Positions 18,645 to 28,605 of a DNA stretch of 64,000 nt are shown piece by piece. A program made the translations under genes and the position numbers. Origin of the DNA: Rubrivivax gelatinosus. GTDB taxonomy: Bacteria > Pseudomonadota > Gammaproteobacteria > Burkholderiales > Burkholderiaceae_C. Where the stretch lies: contig NZ_SLXD01000015.1 of assembly GCF_004340905.1 (NCBI RefSeq), positions 1-64,000 of the forward strand. The letters are read 5' to 3'. Positions within the stretch are counted from its first letter, which is position 1; each line of letters begins with the position of its first letter. The notes beneath the pieces were generated by a model. It was not told where the DNA came from, did no database searches, and saw only the letters and a list, made by a program, of their open reading frames with translations.

Positions 18645-20674
18645 ACCCGCTGCTCGACTTCGCCGGCCTGCCGCGGTTCGACGAGATCCGCGCCGGGCAC
18701 GTCGTGCCGGCGGTCGACACGCTGCTGGCCGAGGCCGACGCGGCGCTGGAGGCCGCGGTCTCTGCCGCGGTGCCGGCCGACTACGGGGCGCTGTCGCTCG
18801 CGCTGGACGTGCCGGTCGAGCGCCTGCGCCGCGCCTGGAGCGCGGTCGGCCATCTGCAGGCCGTCGCCGACACGCCCGAGCTGCGCGCCGCCTATGGCGA
18901 GGCGCTGCCGCGTGTCACCGACTTCCTGACCCGCCTGGGCGCCGACGAGCGCCTGTACGCCAAGTACAAGGCGGTCGCCGCGCGGCCCGACGCCGCGGCG
19001 CTGGCACCGGCACGCCGCAAGGCGCTGGCCGACACGCTGCGCGACTTCGTGCTCGGCGGCGCCGAGCTGCAGGGCGCGGCGCGCGAGCGTTTCGCCGCCA
19101 TCGAGTCGCGCCTGGCCGAGCTGTCGCAGGCCTTCGGCGAACACGTGCTCGACGCCACCGACGGCTTCGCGCTGTACGTCGAGACCGCCGCGCTGGCCGG
19201 CGTGCCGGCCGACGTCGTCGAGGCCACGCGCGCGGCGGCCGCCGCCGAAGGCCGCGACGGCCACAAGTTGACGCTGCACGAGCCGGTGCTGCGCCCGGTG
19301 CTGCAGTACGCGCACGACCGCGGCCTGCGCGAGCAGCTGTTCCGCGCCGACGCCACGCGTGCCAGCGAGTTCGGCGCCGCAGAGCTGGACAACGGGCCAC
19401 TGATCGCCGAGATCGTGGCGCTGCGCCAGGAGGAAGCCACGCTGCTGGGCCTGGCCAGCCACGCCGAGGTCTCGCTGGTGCCCAAGATGGCCGAGACGCC
19501 GGCGCAGGTGATGGACTTCGTGCGCGACCTGGCGCAGCGCGCCCGGCCGTTCGCGCTGGCCGACAAGCTTGAACTCGAGGAGTTCGCCGCGCGCGAGCTC
19601 GGGCTGTCGACGCTGGCGCCCTGGGACCGGCGCTACGCCAGCGAGCGCCTGAAGCAGTCGCGCTACGCCTTCTCCAACGCCGAGGTCCGCCAGTACTTCA
19701 CCGAACCGCGTGTGCTCGAGGGCCTGTTCGGCCTGGTGCACACGCTGTTCGACGTCGAGATCGTGGCCGCCCAGGCGCCGGCCTGGCACCCCGACGTGCG
19801 CTTCTGCGAACTGCGCCGTGACGGGCGCACGATCGCCGGCGTCTACCTCGACCTGCACGCCCGGCCCGGCAAGCAGTCCGGCGCCTGGATGGACGACGCA
19901 CGCGGGCGCTGGCAACGGCCCGACGGCGGCGGCCTGCAGTGGCCGCTGGCGCACCTGGTCTGCAACTTCGCGCCGCCGGTCGGCGACAAGCCGGCGCTGC
20001 TGTCGCACGACGACGTGGTCACGCTGTTCCACGAGTTCGGCCACGGCCTGCACCACATGCTGACCCAGGTCGACGAGCTGGCGGTGGCCGGCATCAGCGG
20101 CGTCGAGTGGGACGCGGTCGAGCTGCCCAGCCAGTTCCTGGAGAACTTCGCCTGGGAGTGGGAGGTGCTGTCGCGGCTGTCGGCCCACGTCGACACCGGC
20201 GCGCCGCTGCCGCGCGAGCTCTTCGAGCGCATGGTCGCGGCGAAGAACTTCCAGAGCGGGCTGATGATGCTGCGCCACGCCGAGTTCGGCCTGTTCGACA
20301 TGCGGCTGCACGCCGAGCCGGGCCGCGAACGGCAGGTGATGGCGCTGGTCGACGAGGTGCGCGCCGAGATCGGCGGCTGGGCGATGCCCGACTGGCACCG
20401 CTACCCGCACAGCTTCACGCACCTGTTCGACGGCGGCTACTCGGCCGGCTATTACAGCTACGCCTGGGCCGAGGTGCTGTCGGCCGACGCCTTCAGCGCC
20501 TTCGAGGAAGCCGGCGTCTTCGACCCGGCGACCGGGCGGCGTTTCCGCGAGTGCGTGCTCGAAGCCGGCGGCAGCCGCCCGGCGCTGGAGAGCTTCGTCG
20601 CCTTCCGCGGGCGTGAACCACGTCTGGACGCGCTGTTGCGCCACCAGGGCATGGCGGCGCCGGTCCTGCGCTAG
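18641..20674 (+). CDS. prlC: oligopeptidase A (M3 family zinc metallopeptidase)
   Basis: A 677-residue thimet-type cytoplasmic endopeptidase that degrades short peptides, including cleaved signal peptides. The zinc motif HEFGH lies at residues 464-468 in [14 protein letters not shown], with the downstream glutamate ligand in the [21 protein letters not shown] region. The gene begins with TTG, the only start in frame that fits; it overlaps the folD stop by four bases. M3 peptidases usually start NPLL(D/E)F, as seen here. No signal peptide is present. Confidence 0.96.
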   Translation: MNPLLDFAGLPRFDEIRAGHVVPAVDTLLAEADAALEAAVSAAVPADYGALSLALDVPVERLRRAWSAVGHLQAVADTPELRAAYGEALPRVTDFLTRLGADERLYAKYKAVAARPDAAALAPARRKALADTLRDFVLGGAELQGAARERFAAIESRLAELSQAFGEHVLDATDGFALYVETAALAGVPADVVEATRAAAAAEGRDGHKLTLHEPVLRPVLQYAHDRGLREQLFRADATRASEFGAAELDNGPLIAEIVALRQEEATLLGLASHAEVSLVPKMAETPAQVMDFVRDLAQRARPFALADKLELEEFAARELGLSTLAPWDRRYASERLKQSRYAFSNAEVRQYFTEPRVLEGLFGLVHTLFDVEIVAAQAPAWHPDVRFCELRRDGRTIAGVYLDLHARPGKQSGAWMDDARGRWQRPDGGGLQWPLAHLVCNFAPPVGDKPALLSHDDVVTLFHEFGHGLHHMLTQVDELAVAGISGVEWDAVELPSQFLENFAWEWEVLSRLSAHVDTGAPLPRELFERMVAAKNFQSGLMMLRHAEFGLFDMRLHAEPGRERQVMALVDEVRAEIGGWAMPDWHRYPHSFTHLFDGGYSAGYYSYAWAEVLSADAFSAFEEAGVFDPATGRRFRECVLEAGGSRPALESFVAFRGREPRLDALLRHQGMAAPVLR

Positions 20675-20683
20675 ATTGATCCC

Positions 20684-21295
20684 ATGTCGCACGCGTCCAA
20701 GCTCGTTCTCGCGGCCGCGCTGGCCGCGGCCTGCGCCCCGGCCTGGGCGCTGTACAAGGTCATCGGCCCCGACGGCAGCATCACCTATACCGACCGGCCA
20801 CCGACGGCGTCGGACGCACGCATCACCAGTCTGGGCCGCAATGGCGAGACGACGCCGCTGGGCGACGCCTCGCTGCCGCTGGAACTGCGCCAGGCGAACG
20901 CACGTTATCCGGTCGTGCTCTACGCCACGGCCGAGTGCACGCCCTGCGACAGCGCACGAGCGCTGCTGCAGCAGCGCGGCGTGCCCTACCGCGAGCGTCG
21001 CATCGCGAGCGACGACGACACGCTGGCGCTGGAACGTCTGACCGGCGCCCGCACCGTGCCGGCGCTGACCATCGGCCAGCAGGTGCTGCGTGGCCTGGCG
21101 CCGGCCGACTGGAACGCTTATCTGGACGCCGCGGGCTACCCGAAGGAGTCGAAGCTGCCGCGCAGCTGGCAGCCGCCGCCGGTGGCGCCACTGGCCGAGG
21201 GCACGCCGGCGCGCGCCGCCCGCCCGGCCGCCGTGCCGGCCTCCGCGGCGCCGGCCGAGGCACCGCCACCGGCCGAAGGCAGCTTCCGCTTCTAA
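20684..21295 (+). CDS. exported DUF4124 protein with glutaredoxin-like domain
   Basis: A 203-residue protein with a signal peptide (residues 1-22, cleavage near AWA/LYK). A DUF4124 module follows (LYKVIGPDGSITYTDRPP), then a glutaredoxin-like thioredoxin fold with CTPC (Cys85/Cys88) and the cis-proline segment TVPALTIG. The tail is Ala/Pro-rich and probably unstructured. An exported CxxC protein of this type may act in periplasmic thiol chemistry, but a substrate is not known. It starts 9 bp after prlC, so it may be the last gene of the folD-prlC unit. It is convergent with the MFS gene and overlaps its stop by four bases. Confidence 0.88.
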   Translation: MSHASKLVLAAALAAACAPAWALYKVIGPDGSITYTDRPPTASDARITSLGRNGETTPLGDASLPLELRQANARYPVVLYATAECTPCDSARALLQQRGVPYRERRIASDDDTLALERLTGARTVPALTIGQQVLRGLAPADWNAYLDAAGYPKESKLPRSWQPPPVAPLAEGTPARAARPAAVPASAAPAEAPPPAEGSFRF

Positions 21296-22476
21296 CCGGC
21301 TTCCCCGGGGCGGCGGGCGACCCAGGAGCCGGCGCCGACCGCACCGCCGACGGCCCAGAACAGCACCGCCGCGCCGACCACCGTGCCGGCGGCACCGAAG
21401 ATCAGCGGCATCACCGTGCTCGAGGCGTTGATCGCCATCGACCGGAAGGCCAGCGCCTCGCCGTGGCGGTGCGCCGGCGTCAGCTGGTGCAGCGTGGACA
21501 TGATCATCGGCTGCACTACGCCCAGCGTCACGCCCAGCAGCACCGCGCAGCCGCCCATCGCCCAGGGCGACGAAGCCAGCGGGTAGGCCGCGAAGACCAC
21601 GCCGGTGCCCAGCATCGCGGCGCGCACGACGGTCGTCTCGTCGAGCCGGTGCGCGATCCACGGGATCACGGCGCGCACCGCCGTCACCGACATCGTGAAG
21701 GTGCCCAGCACCAGGCCGATCGTCGAGGCGCTGTAGCCGCGTTCGTGACCGAGGATGGGCACCGCGAAGCTGTGCACGTCCCAGCACATCGACAGCAGCC
21801 AGTTGACCAGCAGCAGGCGCTTCAGGCCGGGGGCGTCCAGCAGGTCCCAGGCCGTGCCGTCGCGGCCGGGGCGGGCCGCCGGCACGACACGCGCGACACG
21901 CCGCGCGGTGATCAGCGTCACCAGCGGCAGCAGCAGCATCAGCGCGTAACCGACGCCGAAACCCGCGAGGTCGATCGCAAAGCCGATCGCCACCGGCCCG
22001 ACGACGTTGGAAAACGAGGGCGCGATGCCCAGCCAGCTGAAGACACGCACGCGCTCCGGCCCGTCGTGCGCCGCCAGCCCGGCGGTGCGCTGGATCGTCA
22101 GCATGCCCATGTTGGCGCCGGCGCCGGCCAGCATGGCCGCCACGCACAGCAGCACGAAGCCGGGCGTGCCGCCGGCGAAGTCCGCTGCCAGCGCGATCAG
22201 CAGCGCCGTGATCTCCAGCACCACGGCGATGTAGACCGGCCGGTGGTAGCCATGGCGGTCGGCCAGGCGCCCCGAATGCAGCGCCAGCGCCACCGGCGCG
22301 GCGGCGAACAGCGCCAGCAGCAGGCCCACCGCCCAGGGGCTGAAGCCCTCGCGCAGCGCCTGCAGCGGCGCGGCCATGCGCAACCCGGCCATCGCCGCGT
22401 GCAGGCCCACCTGGCCGGCGATCAGCGCCGCCAGCCATCCCGCACCGCGCTGCGGCGCCGGGTCGGCCTCAGCCAT
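21292..22476 (-). CDS. major facilitator superfamily transporter
   Basis: A 394-residue inner membrane protein with about twelve hydrophobic segments. The MFS loop motif between helices 2 and 3 is GRLADRHGYHRPV. No substrate-specific motif is evident; it could be a drug or metabolite exporter. The start overlaps the end of rmuC by eight bases on the same strand, so the two are likely cotranscribed. Confidence 0.87.
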   Translation of the reverse strand: MAEADPAPQRGAGWLAALIAGQVGLHAAMAGLRMAAPLQALREGFSPWAVGLLLALFAAAPVALALHSGRLADRHGYHRPVYIAVVLEITALLIALAADFAGGTPGFVLLCVAAMLAGAGANMGMLTIQRTAGLAAHDGPERVRVFSWLGIAPSFSNVVGPVAIGFAIDLAGFGVGYALMLLLPLVTLITARRVARVVPAARPGRDGTAWDLLDAPGLKRLLLVNWLLSMCWDVHSFAVPILGHERGYSASTIGLVLGTFTMSVTAVRAVIPWIAHRLDETTVVRAAMLGTGVVFAAYPLASSPWAMGGCAVLLGVTLGVVQPMIMSTLHQLTPAHRHGEALAFRSMAINASSTVMPLIFGAAGTVVGAAVLFWAVGGAVGAGSWVARRPGEAG

Positions 22477-23740
22477 CGCGGCCCTCGCCGGGCAGCAGCT
22501 CGACGGCGCGGCTCTCGGGCAAGGCCTCGACGCCCTTGAGCTGGCGCGCCATCTGGCGTGTGCGCACCTCGGCCTGGTCGATCGCGCCGTGCGCCTCCTC
22601 GAGCTTCTTCTTCGTCTTGGCGAGCACGTCGCCGAACTTGCCGAACTCGGTCTTCACCGCGCCCAGCACCTCCCAGACCTCGGCCGAGCGGCGCTCCAGC
22701 GCCAGCGTGCGGAACCCCATCTGCAGGCTGTTGAGCGTGGCCAGCAGCGTCGTCGGCCCGGCCAGCATCACGCGGTGCTCGCGCTGAAGCGCGTCGACCA
22801 GGCCGGGGCGGCGCAGCGCCTCGGCGTACAGGCCCTCGGTGGGCACGAAGAGGATCGCGAAGTCGGTGGTGTGCGGCGGCGCGACGTACTTCTGGCGGAT
22901 CGTGCGCGCCTCGGCGCGCAAGCGCTGCTCGATCGCGCGCGCCGAGGCCTCGACGCCGGCGGCGTCGGCACGCTCGTGGGCGTCGAGCAGGCGCTCGTAG
23001 TCCTCGCGCGGGAACTTGGCGTCGATCGGCAGCCACAGCGGCGCACCGTCTTTCTGCCCCGGCAGCCGGATCGCGAACTCGACACGTTCGCTGCTGCCCG
23101 GCACGGTGGCGACGTTGGCCGCGTACTGCTCGGCGGTGAACACCTGCTCCAGCAGCGCCGCGAGCTGCACCTCGCCGAAGACGCCGCGGGTCTTGACGTT
23201 GTTCAGCACCCGACTGAGCGCGCCGACGTCGCGCGCCAGCGTCTGCATCTCGCCCAGGCCGCGGTGCACCTGCTCCAGCCGTTCGGCGACCTGGCGGAAG
23301 CTCTCGCCCAGGCGCTGCTCCAGCGTGGCCTGCAGCTTCTCGTCGACGGTGGCGCGCATCTGCTCGAGCTTGCGCTCGTTGCCTTCCTGCAGCGCGCCCA
23401 GGCGGCGCTCGTTGGCGTCGGACAGCGCCTGCAGCCGTTCGGCCAGCGTCTCGCCGAAACGGCGCATCGAGGCTTCGGCCTGCAGCTGGGAGGCGGCCAG
23501 CTGGCGCCGGATCGCGTCGATCTGCTCGTTCTGGGTGCGCTGGTTCTCGCCGCCGTGGGCCAGCAGCGAACGCTGCAGCGTCGCCAGGTCGGCGCGCAGC
23601 GTGGTCGTCGTGCGTGCGAACTCGTCGCGCAGTTCGGTTTCCAGTCGGCGCTCGGCGCCGTCGTCGGGGCGGCGCAGCGCGATCCACGCCAGCAGCAGCA
23701 GGTTCAGCGCCAGCAGCGCCGGAACGGTCCATTCGGGCAT
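22469..23740 (-). CDS. rmuC: DNA recombination protein RmuC homologue
   Basis: About 423 residues. An N-terminal membrane anchor (residues 3-22) is followed by a long coiled coil (about 30-165) rich in Glu, Arg and Gln. The conserved RmuC nuclease-like domain has NNVKTRGVFGEVQLAALLEQ, WLPIDAKFPREDY, ILFVPTEGLYAEAL and VMLAGPTTLLATLNSLQMGF. RmuC limits DNA inversions and has been linked to anti-plasmid or anti-phage functions in some bacteria. The ATG at 23740 is preferred over the GTG one codon upstream. The downstream MFS gene overlaps by eight bases. Confidence 0.95.
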   Translation of the reverse strand: MPEWTVPALLALNLLLLAWIALRRPDDGAERRLETELRDEFARTTTTLRADLATLQRSLLAHGGENQRTQNEQIDAIRRQLAASQLQAEASMRRFGETLAERLQALSDANERRLGALQEGNERKLEQMRATVDEKLQATLEQRLGESFRQVAERLEQVHRGLGEMQTLARDVGALSRVLNNVKTRGVFGEVQLAALLEQVFTAEQYAANVATVPGSSERVEFAIRLPGQKDGAPLWLPIDAKFPREDYERLLDAHERADAAGVEASARAIEQRLRAEARTIRQKYVAPPHTTDFAILFVPTEGLYAEALRRPGLVDALQREHRVMLAGPTTLLATLNSLQMGFRTLALERRSAEVWEVLGAVKTEFGKFGDVLAKTKKKLEEAHGAIDQAEVRTRQMARQLKGVEALPESRAVELLPGEGRDG

Positions 23741-23899
23741 CACGCCATTGTCTCAGGCCGGGCCTGGCCCCGACGCTGCCGCCCGAAGCGGGATTCATGC
23801 CCGCGATCCGTGAGGGTTCTCACGAATGCCGGGCACGGTCGCTACAGTCGGTCCCCTGTCCACGACCACGGGCGCACGAGCGCCCGTTCTGCTGCCCTG

Positions 23900-26149
23900 A
23901 TGCGAACCCTGCGCCTACAGCTTCGCTTCCTGCTTCCGCTGGTCGCGACGCTGGTGGCAGCCGCCTATCTGGCCCTGCCGCTGATGGACAAGCTGACGCT
24001 GCGCTGGTTCGCGCGCGACCTCAGCACCCGCGGCAACCTCGTCGCCAACACGCTGTCCGACTCGATCGTCGAGTCACTGGCCGACGGCCGGCGCGCCAAC
24101 CGGCTGCGCAGCCTGTTCAACCGCGCCGTGCAGGACGAACGCATGGTCGCGATCGGCCTGTGCGAGCCCGGCGACCGCCTGGCGGTGGCCAGCTACGGTT
24201 TTCCGCCCGACCTGTCCTGCGCCCAGGTGCGCGAGGCCGCGTCGCGCCCCGACCCCGAGCTGTCGATCGCCGGCGGCACGGTGCACGCCGGCATCTACCC
24301 GGTGCAGGGCGAGACCGGCCAGGTCGGCGAACTGGTGCTGCTGCAGGACATGAGCTTCATCGAGCGCCGCAGCCAGGACACGCGGCGCTATCTGCTGATC
24401 CTGATCATCGCGCTGGGCGTGACGATCTCGCTGATCACGATGGTCGTCGCCCAGGTCAGTTGGCGCGGCTGGATGCGCGGCGCACGCGCGCTGCTGCGCG
24501 GCGAAGGCATCGTGCGGCCGCTGGTCGACGAGCCCTCGCCCGAGCTGGAGCCGCTGGCTCTGGAGCTGCGCTCCCGGCTGCGCGACCTCGAAGACGAATA
24601 CAGGCGCTCGCTCGGGCTGGAGTCCGAGTGGACCGCCGAGCGCCTGCGCCTGCTGCTGCGCACCCAGCTGCGGGGCGACGAAGTCATCGTCGTCTCCAAC
24701 CGCGAGCCCTACCTGCACGAGCGCCGCGACGGCGGCGTCGTCGTCAAGCGCCCGGCCAGCGGCCTGGTGACCGCCGTCGAGCCGGTGATGCGCGCCTGCT
24801 CGGGCACCTGGATCGCACACGGCAGCGGCAGCGCCGACCGCGAGGTCGTCGACGCGAACGACCGCATCCGCGTGCCGCCGGGCCACGAGGACTACACGCT
24901 GCGCCGCCTCTGGCTCACCGAGGAAGAGGAAGCCGGCTACTACTTCGGTTTCGCCAACGAAGGCCTGTGGCCGCTGTGCCACGTGGCCCACGTGCGGCCG
25001 GTGTTCCGCGAGTCCGACTGGCAGCGCTACCGCGAGGTCAACCAGCGTTTCGCCGACGCCGTGGTCGCCGAGGCGCGCAGCGAGGACCCGATCGTGCTGG
25101 TGCAGGACTACCACTTCGCGCTGCTGCCGGCGATGGTGCGTGCCAAGCTGCCGCGCGCGACGATCCTGACCTTCTGGCACATCCCCTGGCCCAACCCCGA
25201 GAGCTTCGGCATCTGCCCGTGGCGGCGCGAGCTGCTCGAAGGCATGCTGGGCAGCACGATCCTGGGCTTTCACACGCGCTACCACTGCAAGAACTTCATC
25301 GAGACGGTGGACCGCTACCTCGAGGCGCGCATCGAGCACGAGCACTCGGTCGTGTCCTACCGCGACGACGAGACCTTCGTCGAGAGCTACCCGATCTCCA
25401 TCGAGTGGCCCGACGAAGCGACGGTGGCGGCCTGGCCCTCGGTCGACGAATGCCGCCTCGCGGTGCGCCGCCGCCTGGGCCTGCCCGAGGACCAGCTGAT
25501 CGCCTGCGGCGTCGACCGCTTCGACTACACCAAGGGCATCGTCGAGCGCCTGCACGCCGTCGAGCGCCTGCTGGAGAAGTACCCGCGCTGGATCGACCGC
25601 TTCAGCTTCGTGCAGGTGGCCGCGCCCACGCGCAGCTCGCTGCCCGAGTACCGCGTCTTCCAGGAGCGCATCAAGGAGATCACCGAGCGCATCAACACGC
25701 GTTTCGGCAACGAGCACTGGCAGCCGGTGCGGCTGCTGGCCGAGCACCACGACAGCGACGCGGTCAACGAGCTCTACCGCGCCAGCGAGGTCTGCGTGGT
25801 CACCAGCCTGCACGACGGCATGAACCTCGTCTGCAAGGAGTACTGCGCGGCGCGCGACGACGAGGCCGGCGTGCTGATCCTCAGCCGCTTCGCCGGCGCC
25901 GCGCGCGAACTGAACGAAGCCCTGATCGTGAACCCGTACCACGTCGAGGAGACGGCCGACGCGCTGCACCGTGCGCTGACGATGCCGCGCGCCGAACAGC
26001 GTGAACGCATGGCCAGCCTGCGCATGACGATCCGCGAGGCCAACGTCTTCCGCTGGGCGGGCCTGATGCTTGCCGACGCCGGGCGCTCGCGCCTGCGCGA
26101 ACGCATCGAGGCGCGTGTCGAACGCTACCGGCACCGCAGCAGCCGATGA
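23900..26149 (+). CDS. otsA: trehalose-6-phosphate synthase-type glycosyltransferase (GT20) with sensor-like membrane N-terminus
   Basis: A 749-residue protein in two parts. The N-terminal part looks like a sensor: membrane helix at about 9-30, an extracytoplasmic region of about 130 residues, a second helix at 163-187, then a HAMP-like stretch to about 240. A complete GT20 domain follows from residue 262: VVSNREP, LVQDYHFALLPAM, FWHIPWPNPE, and GVDRFDYTKGI with the phosphate-binding Arg and Lys. Standard OtsA is about 470 residues and soluble, with HIPFP and GVDRLDYSKG motifs, so this is a divergent membrane-bound form. OtsB follows with an ATGA overlap, supporting trehalose synthesis from UDP-glucose and glucose-6-phosphate. 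A related glucosyl transfer, for example to glycerol phosphate, cannot be excluded. Confidence 0.88.
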   Translation: MRTLRLQLRFLLPLVATLVAAAYLALPLMDKLTLRWFARDLSTRGNLVANTLSDSIVESLADGRRANRLRSLFNRAVQDERMVAIGLCEPGDRLAVASYGFPPDLSCAQVREAASRPDPELSIAGGTVHAGIYPVQGETGQVGELVLLQDMSFIERRSQDTRRYLLILIIALGVTISLITMVVAQVSWRGWMRGARALLRGEGIVRPLVDEPSPELEPLALELRSRLRDLEDEYRRSLGLESEWTAERLRLLLRTQLRGDEVIVVSNREPYLHERRDGGVVVKRPASGLVTAVEPVMRACSGTWIAHGSGSADREVVDANDRIRVPPGHEDYTLRRLWLTEEEEAGYYFGFANEGLWPLCHVAHVRPVFRESDWQRYREVNQRFADAVVAEARSEDPIVLVQDYHFALLPAMVRAKLPRATILTFWHIPWPNPESFGICPWRRELLEGMLGSTILGFHTRYHCKNFIETVDRYLEARIEHEHSVVSYRDDETFVESYPISIEWPDEATVAAWPSVDECRLAVRRRLGLPEDQLIACGVDRFDYTKGIVERLHAVERLLEKYPRWIDRFSFVQVAAPTRSSLPEYRVFQERIKEITERINTRFGNEHWQPVRLLAEHHDSDAVNELYRASEVCVVTSLHDGMNLVCKEYCAARDDEAGVLILSRFAGAARELNEALIVNPYHVEETADALHRALTMPRAEQRERMASLRMTIREANVFRWAGLMLADAGRSRLRERIEARVERYRHRSSR

Positions 26150-26916
26150 ACACCCTCAAACGCCATCTCTTCTCGCCCGAAGGCCAGGCCGCCTTCGATG
26201 CCATCTGCCGTCGCGACCCGCTGCTGGCTTTCGACTTCGACGGCACGCTGGCACCCATCGTCGCGCGCCCCGAGGACGCCCGCATCTCGGCGGCACTGTC
26301 GCGCCGGCTGGCACAGCTGGCGGCACGCCGGCCGCTGGCCATCGTCACCGGGCGTTCGGTCGGCGACGTGCGCCCGCGGCTGGGTTTCGAGCCCGGCTGG
26401 ATCGTCGGCAACCACGGCGCCGAGAACCCGATCGCACCCGCATCGACGGAGACGGTGCAGGCGCTGGACACGCTGCGCCGCCATCTGGCCGAGGCCGAGC
26501 CCGCATTGGCTGCCGTCGGCGTGCGCATCGAGGACAAGCAGCATTCGCTCGCCCTGCACTACCGCCTGGCACGCGACCGCGAGGCGGCACTGGCCGAGAT
26601 CGACGCCCGGCTCGGCACGCTGGACGCCGGCCTGCGGCGCTTCGGCGGCAAGTGCGTCGTCAACGTCGTCGGCGCCGACGCGCCGGACAAGGCCGACGCG
26701 GTCTTCTCGCTGGTGGCCGCCGCCGGCTGCGAGAGCGCACTCTTCGTCGGCGACGACCTCAACGACGAGGTCGTCTTCGAACGTGCGCCGCTGCACTGGC
26801 TGACGCTGCGGGTCGGCCGCGAGCCGGCGTCGAGGGCGCGGTTTTTCCTCGACAGCCAGTCCGAGGTCGCGCAGCTGCTCGAGCAGCTGCTGGCGCAGCT
26901 ACCCGAACGCGGCTGA
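26146..26916 (+). CDS. otsB: trehalose-6-phosphate phosphatase
   Basis: A 256-residue HAD-superfamily phosphatase. The catalytic motif I is DFDGTLAPI, with nucleophile and acid/base aspartates at residues 28 and 30. Other motifs are VTGRSVGDVR (motif II), the Lys in RFGGKCVVNVV, and the magnesium-binding GDDLNDEVVF. It removes phosphate from trehalose-6-phosphate to give the osmoprotectant trehalose. Its start overlaps the synthase stop by ATGA, so equal synthesis is likely. The stop abuts the stop of the convergent hydroxyacid dehydrogenase directly. Confidence 0.95.
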   Translation: MNTLKRHLFSPEGQAAFDAICRRDPLLAFDFDGTLAPIVARPEDARISAALSRRLAQLAARRPLAIVTGRSVGDVRPRLGFEPGWIVGNHGAENPIAPASTETVQALDTLRRHLAEAEPALAAVGVRIEDKQHSLALHYRLARDREAALAEIDARLGTLDAGLRRFGGKCVVNVVGADAPDKADAVFSLVAAAGCESALFVGDDLNDEVVFERAPLHWLTLRVGREPASRARFFLDSQSEVAQLLEQLLAQLPERG

Positions 26917-27903
26917 TCAGCGCCGCGCCAGCACCTCGGGGTTGACCGGCGTCGGCGGCGTGCCGCCGGTCAGCGCGGCGATCAGGTTGTCGGCCGCCAG
27001 CTCGGCCATCGCGCGCCGCGTGGCCACCGTCGCGCTGGCGATGTGCGGCGTCAGCACGACGTTGGGCAGCTCCAGGAATCCGGGGTCGAAGGCCGGCTCG
27101 CCTTCGTAGACGTCGAGCGCGGCGGCGGCGATGCGCTGCTCGCGCAGCGCCTCGATCAGCGCCCGGTCGTCGACGATGCCACCACGCGCGATGTTGGTCA
27201 GCGTCGCCGTCGGCTTCATCGCCGCCAGTTCGGCCGCGCCGATGGCGTGGTGGCTCTCCGGGCTGTAGGGCAGCACCAGCACCAGGTGGTCGGCCTCGGC
27301 CAGCAGCGTCGCCTTGTCGACCCAGCGCGCGCCGATCGGCGCCTCCTGCCCGGCCGGCAGGCGGCTGCGGTTGTGATAGATGACCTGCATGCCGAAACCC
27401 AGCGCGCCGCGGCGCGCGATGGCCTGGCCGATGCGGCCCATGCCGAGGATGCCCAGCGTCGCGCCGTGCACGTCGCTGCCGGTCAGCGTGTCGTAGCGCC
27501 AGCGTTTCCATTCGCCGGCACGCAGGTAACGTTCACCCTCGCTCATGCGGCGCGCCGCGGCCAGCATCAGGCCGAAACCGAAGTCGGCCGTGGTCTCGGT
27601 CAGCACCTCGGGCGTGTTGGTCGCCAGCACGCCGCGGGCGTTGAAGGCGGCGATGTCGAGGTTGTTGTAGCCGACCGCCATGTTGGCGACGACACGCAGC
27701 TGCGGGCAGGCCTCGAGCAGCCCGGCGTCGACCTGCACGCTGCCGGTGGCGAACAGGCCGGACTTGCCGGCCAGCCGGGCGAGCAGCTCTTCGCGGCTCC
27801 AGGGCGTGTCGTCGGGGTTGGCTTCGACCTCGAAATGGCGGCTCAGGCGCTCGAGGACGTCGGGGAACACGGCTCGGGCGACGAGCACGGCGGGACGGGA
27901 CAT
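26917..27903 (-). CDS. D-2-hydroxyacid dehydrogenase (glyoxylate/hydroxypyruvate reductase type)
   Basis: A 328-residue NAD(P)-dependent reductase of the D-isomer-specific family. The Rossmann motif is LGILGMGRIGQAIARR. Catalytic residues are the Arg of NIARGGIVDD, the Glu in the YEGEP segment, and the His of LTPHIASAT. Similarity is greatest to GhrB/GyaR-type enzymes that reduce glyoxylate and hydroxypyruvate. It is the last gene of a four-gene minus-strand run, with its start directly against the nitroreductase stop. Confidence 0.92.
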   Translation of the reverse strand: MSRPAVLVARAVFPDVLERLSRHFEVEANPDDTPWSREELLARLAGKSGLFATGSVQVDAGLLEACPQLRVVANMAVGYNNLDIAAFNARGVLATNTPEVLTETTADFGFGLMLAAARRMSEGERYLRAGEWKRWRYDTLTGSDVHGATLGILGMGRIGQAIARRGALGFGMQVIYHNRSRLPAGQEAPIGARWVDKATLLAEADHLVLVLPYSPESHHAIGAAELAAMKPTATLTNIARGGIVDDRALIEALREQRIAAAALDVYEGEPAFDPGFLELPNVVLTPHIASATVATRRAMAELAADNLIAALTGGTPPTPVNPEVLARR

Positions 27904-28605
27904 TCAGGACTCCAGGAAACGCGCGAAACCCGCGACGGGCTCGCGCTCGGTGACGAGGGCATTCTCCGGCGCCTCGGGGTCGGCGTAACCGAGCGCCATG
28001 CCGCAGACGAGCATCTCGCTGTCGGGCAGGGCCAGCTCGTCGGCGACGATGCGGTGGAACTGCGTGAAGGCGGCCTGCGGGCAGGTGTCCAGGCCGCGCG
28101 CGCGGGCGGCGACCATCACGTTCTGCAGGAACATGCCGTAGTCCAGCCAACTGCCCTGGCCGAGCACGCGGGCGATGGTGAAGATCAGGCCCACCGGCGC
28201 GTCGAAGAAGGCGTAGTTGCGGCCGTGCTGCGCGTGCATGCGCGCCTTGTCGCTCTTGGCGATGCCCAGCAGCCCGTACAGGTCCCAGCCGACCTTGCGC
28301 CGGCGCTCGATGTAGGGCGAGACCCATTCGGCCGGGTAGTAGTCGTACTCCTCGGCGTGACGTGCACGTTCGGCCGGGTCGTCGTAGGCGGCACGGATGC
28401 GCGCCGACAGCCGCGCCTTGGCGGCGCCGCTCAGCACCGTCACCTTCCAGGGCTGCACGTTGGTGCCCGAAGGTGCGCGCGAGGCGACTTCGAGGATGCG
28501 CTCGACCGTCTCGCGCGGCACCGGGTCGGGACGGAAGGCGCGGATCGAGCGGCGCGAGGCGATCGCGGCGTCGACCACGGCGATGGAGTCGGGTGTCGGG
28601 GTCAT
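27904..28605 (-). CDS. nitroreductase family FMN-dependent oxidoreductase
   Basis: A 233-residue flavoprotein with the N-terminal FMN-binding [14 protein letters not shown], the [10 protein letters not shown] motif, and the C-terminal [15 protein letters not shown] region. Family members reduce nitro compounds, quinones or flavins with NAD(P)H; the natural substrate is not evident. The start ATG overlaps the stop of the upstream thioesterase gene (ATGA). A longer in-frame reading lies within that gene and was rejected. Confidence 0.92.
   Translation of the reverse strand: MTPTPDSIAVVDAAIASRRSIRAFRPDPVPRETVERILEVASRAPSGTNVQPWKVTVLSGAAKARLSARIRAAYDDPAERARHAEEYDYYPAEWVSPYIERRRKVGWDLYGLLGIAKSDKARMHAQHGRNYAFFDAPVGLIFTIARVLGQGSWLDYGMFLQNVMVAARARGLDTCPQAAFTQFHRIVADELALPDSEMLVCGMALGYADPEAPENALVTEREPVAGFARFLES

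Noticed and set aside
17927-22438. A 1503-codon open frame on the minus strand opposite folD and prlC
   Set aside because: It is a shadow frame created by high GC at third positions. It runs antisense to folD, prlC and the DUF4124 gene, whose domains are certain, and its product is low-complexity Arg/Ala/Gly/Gln sequence with no recognisable domain.
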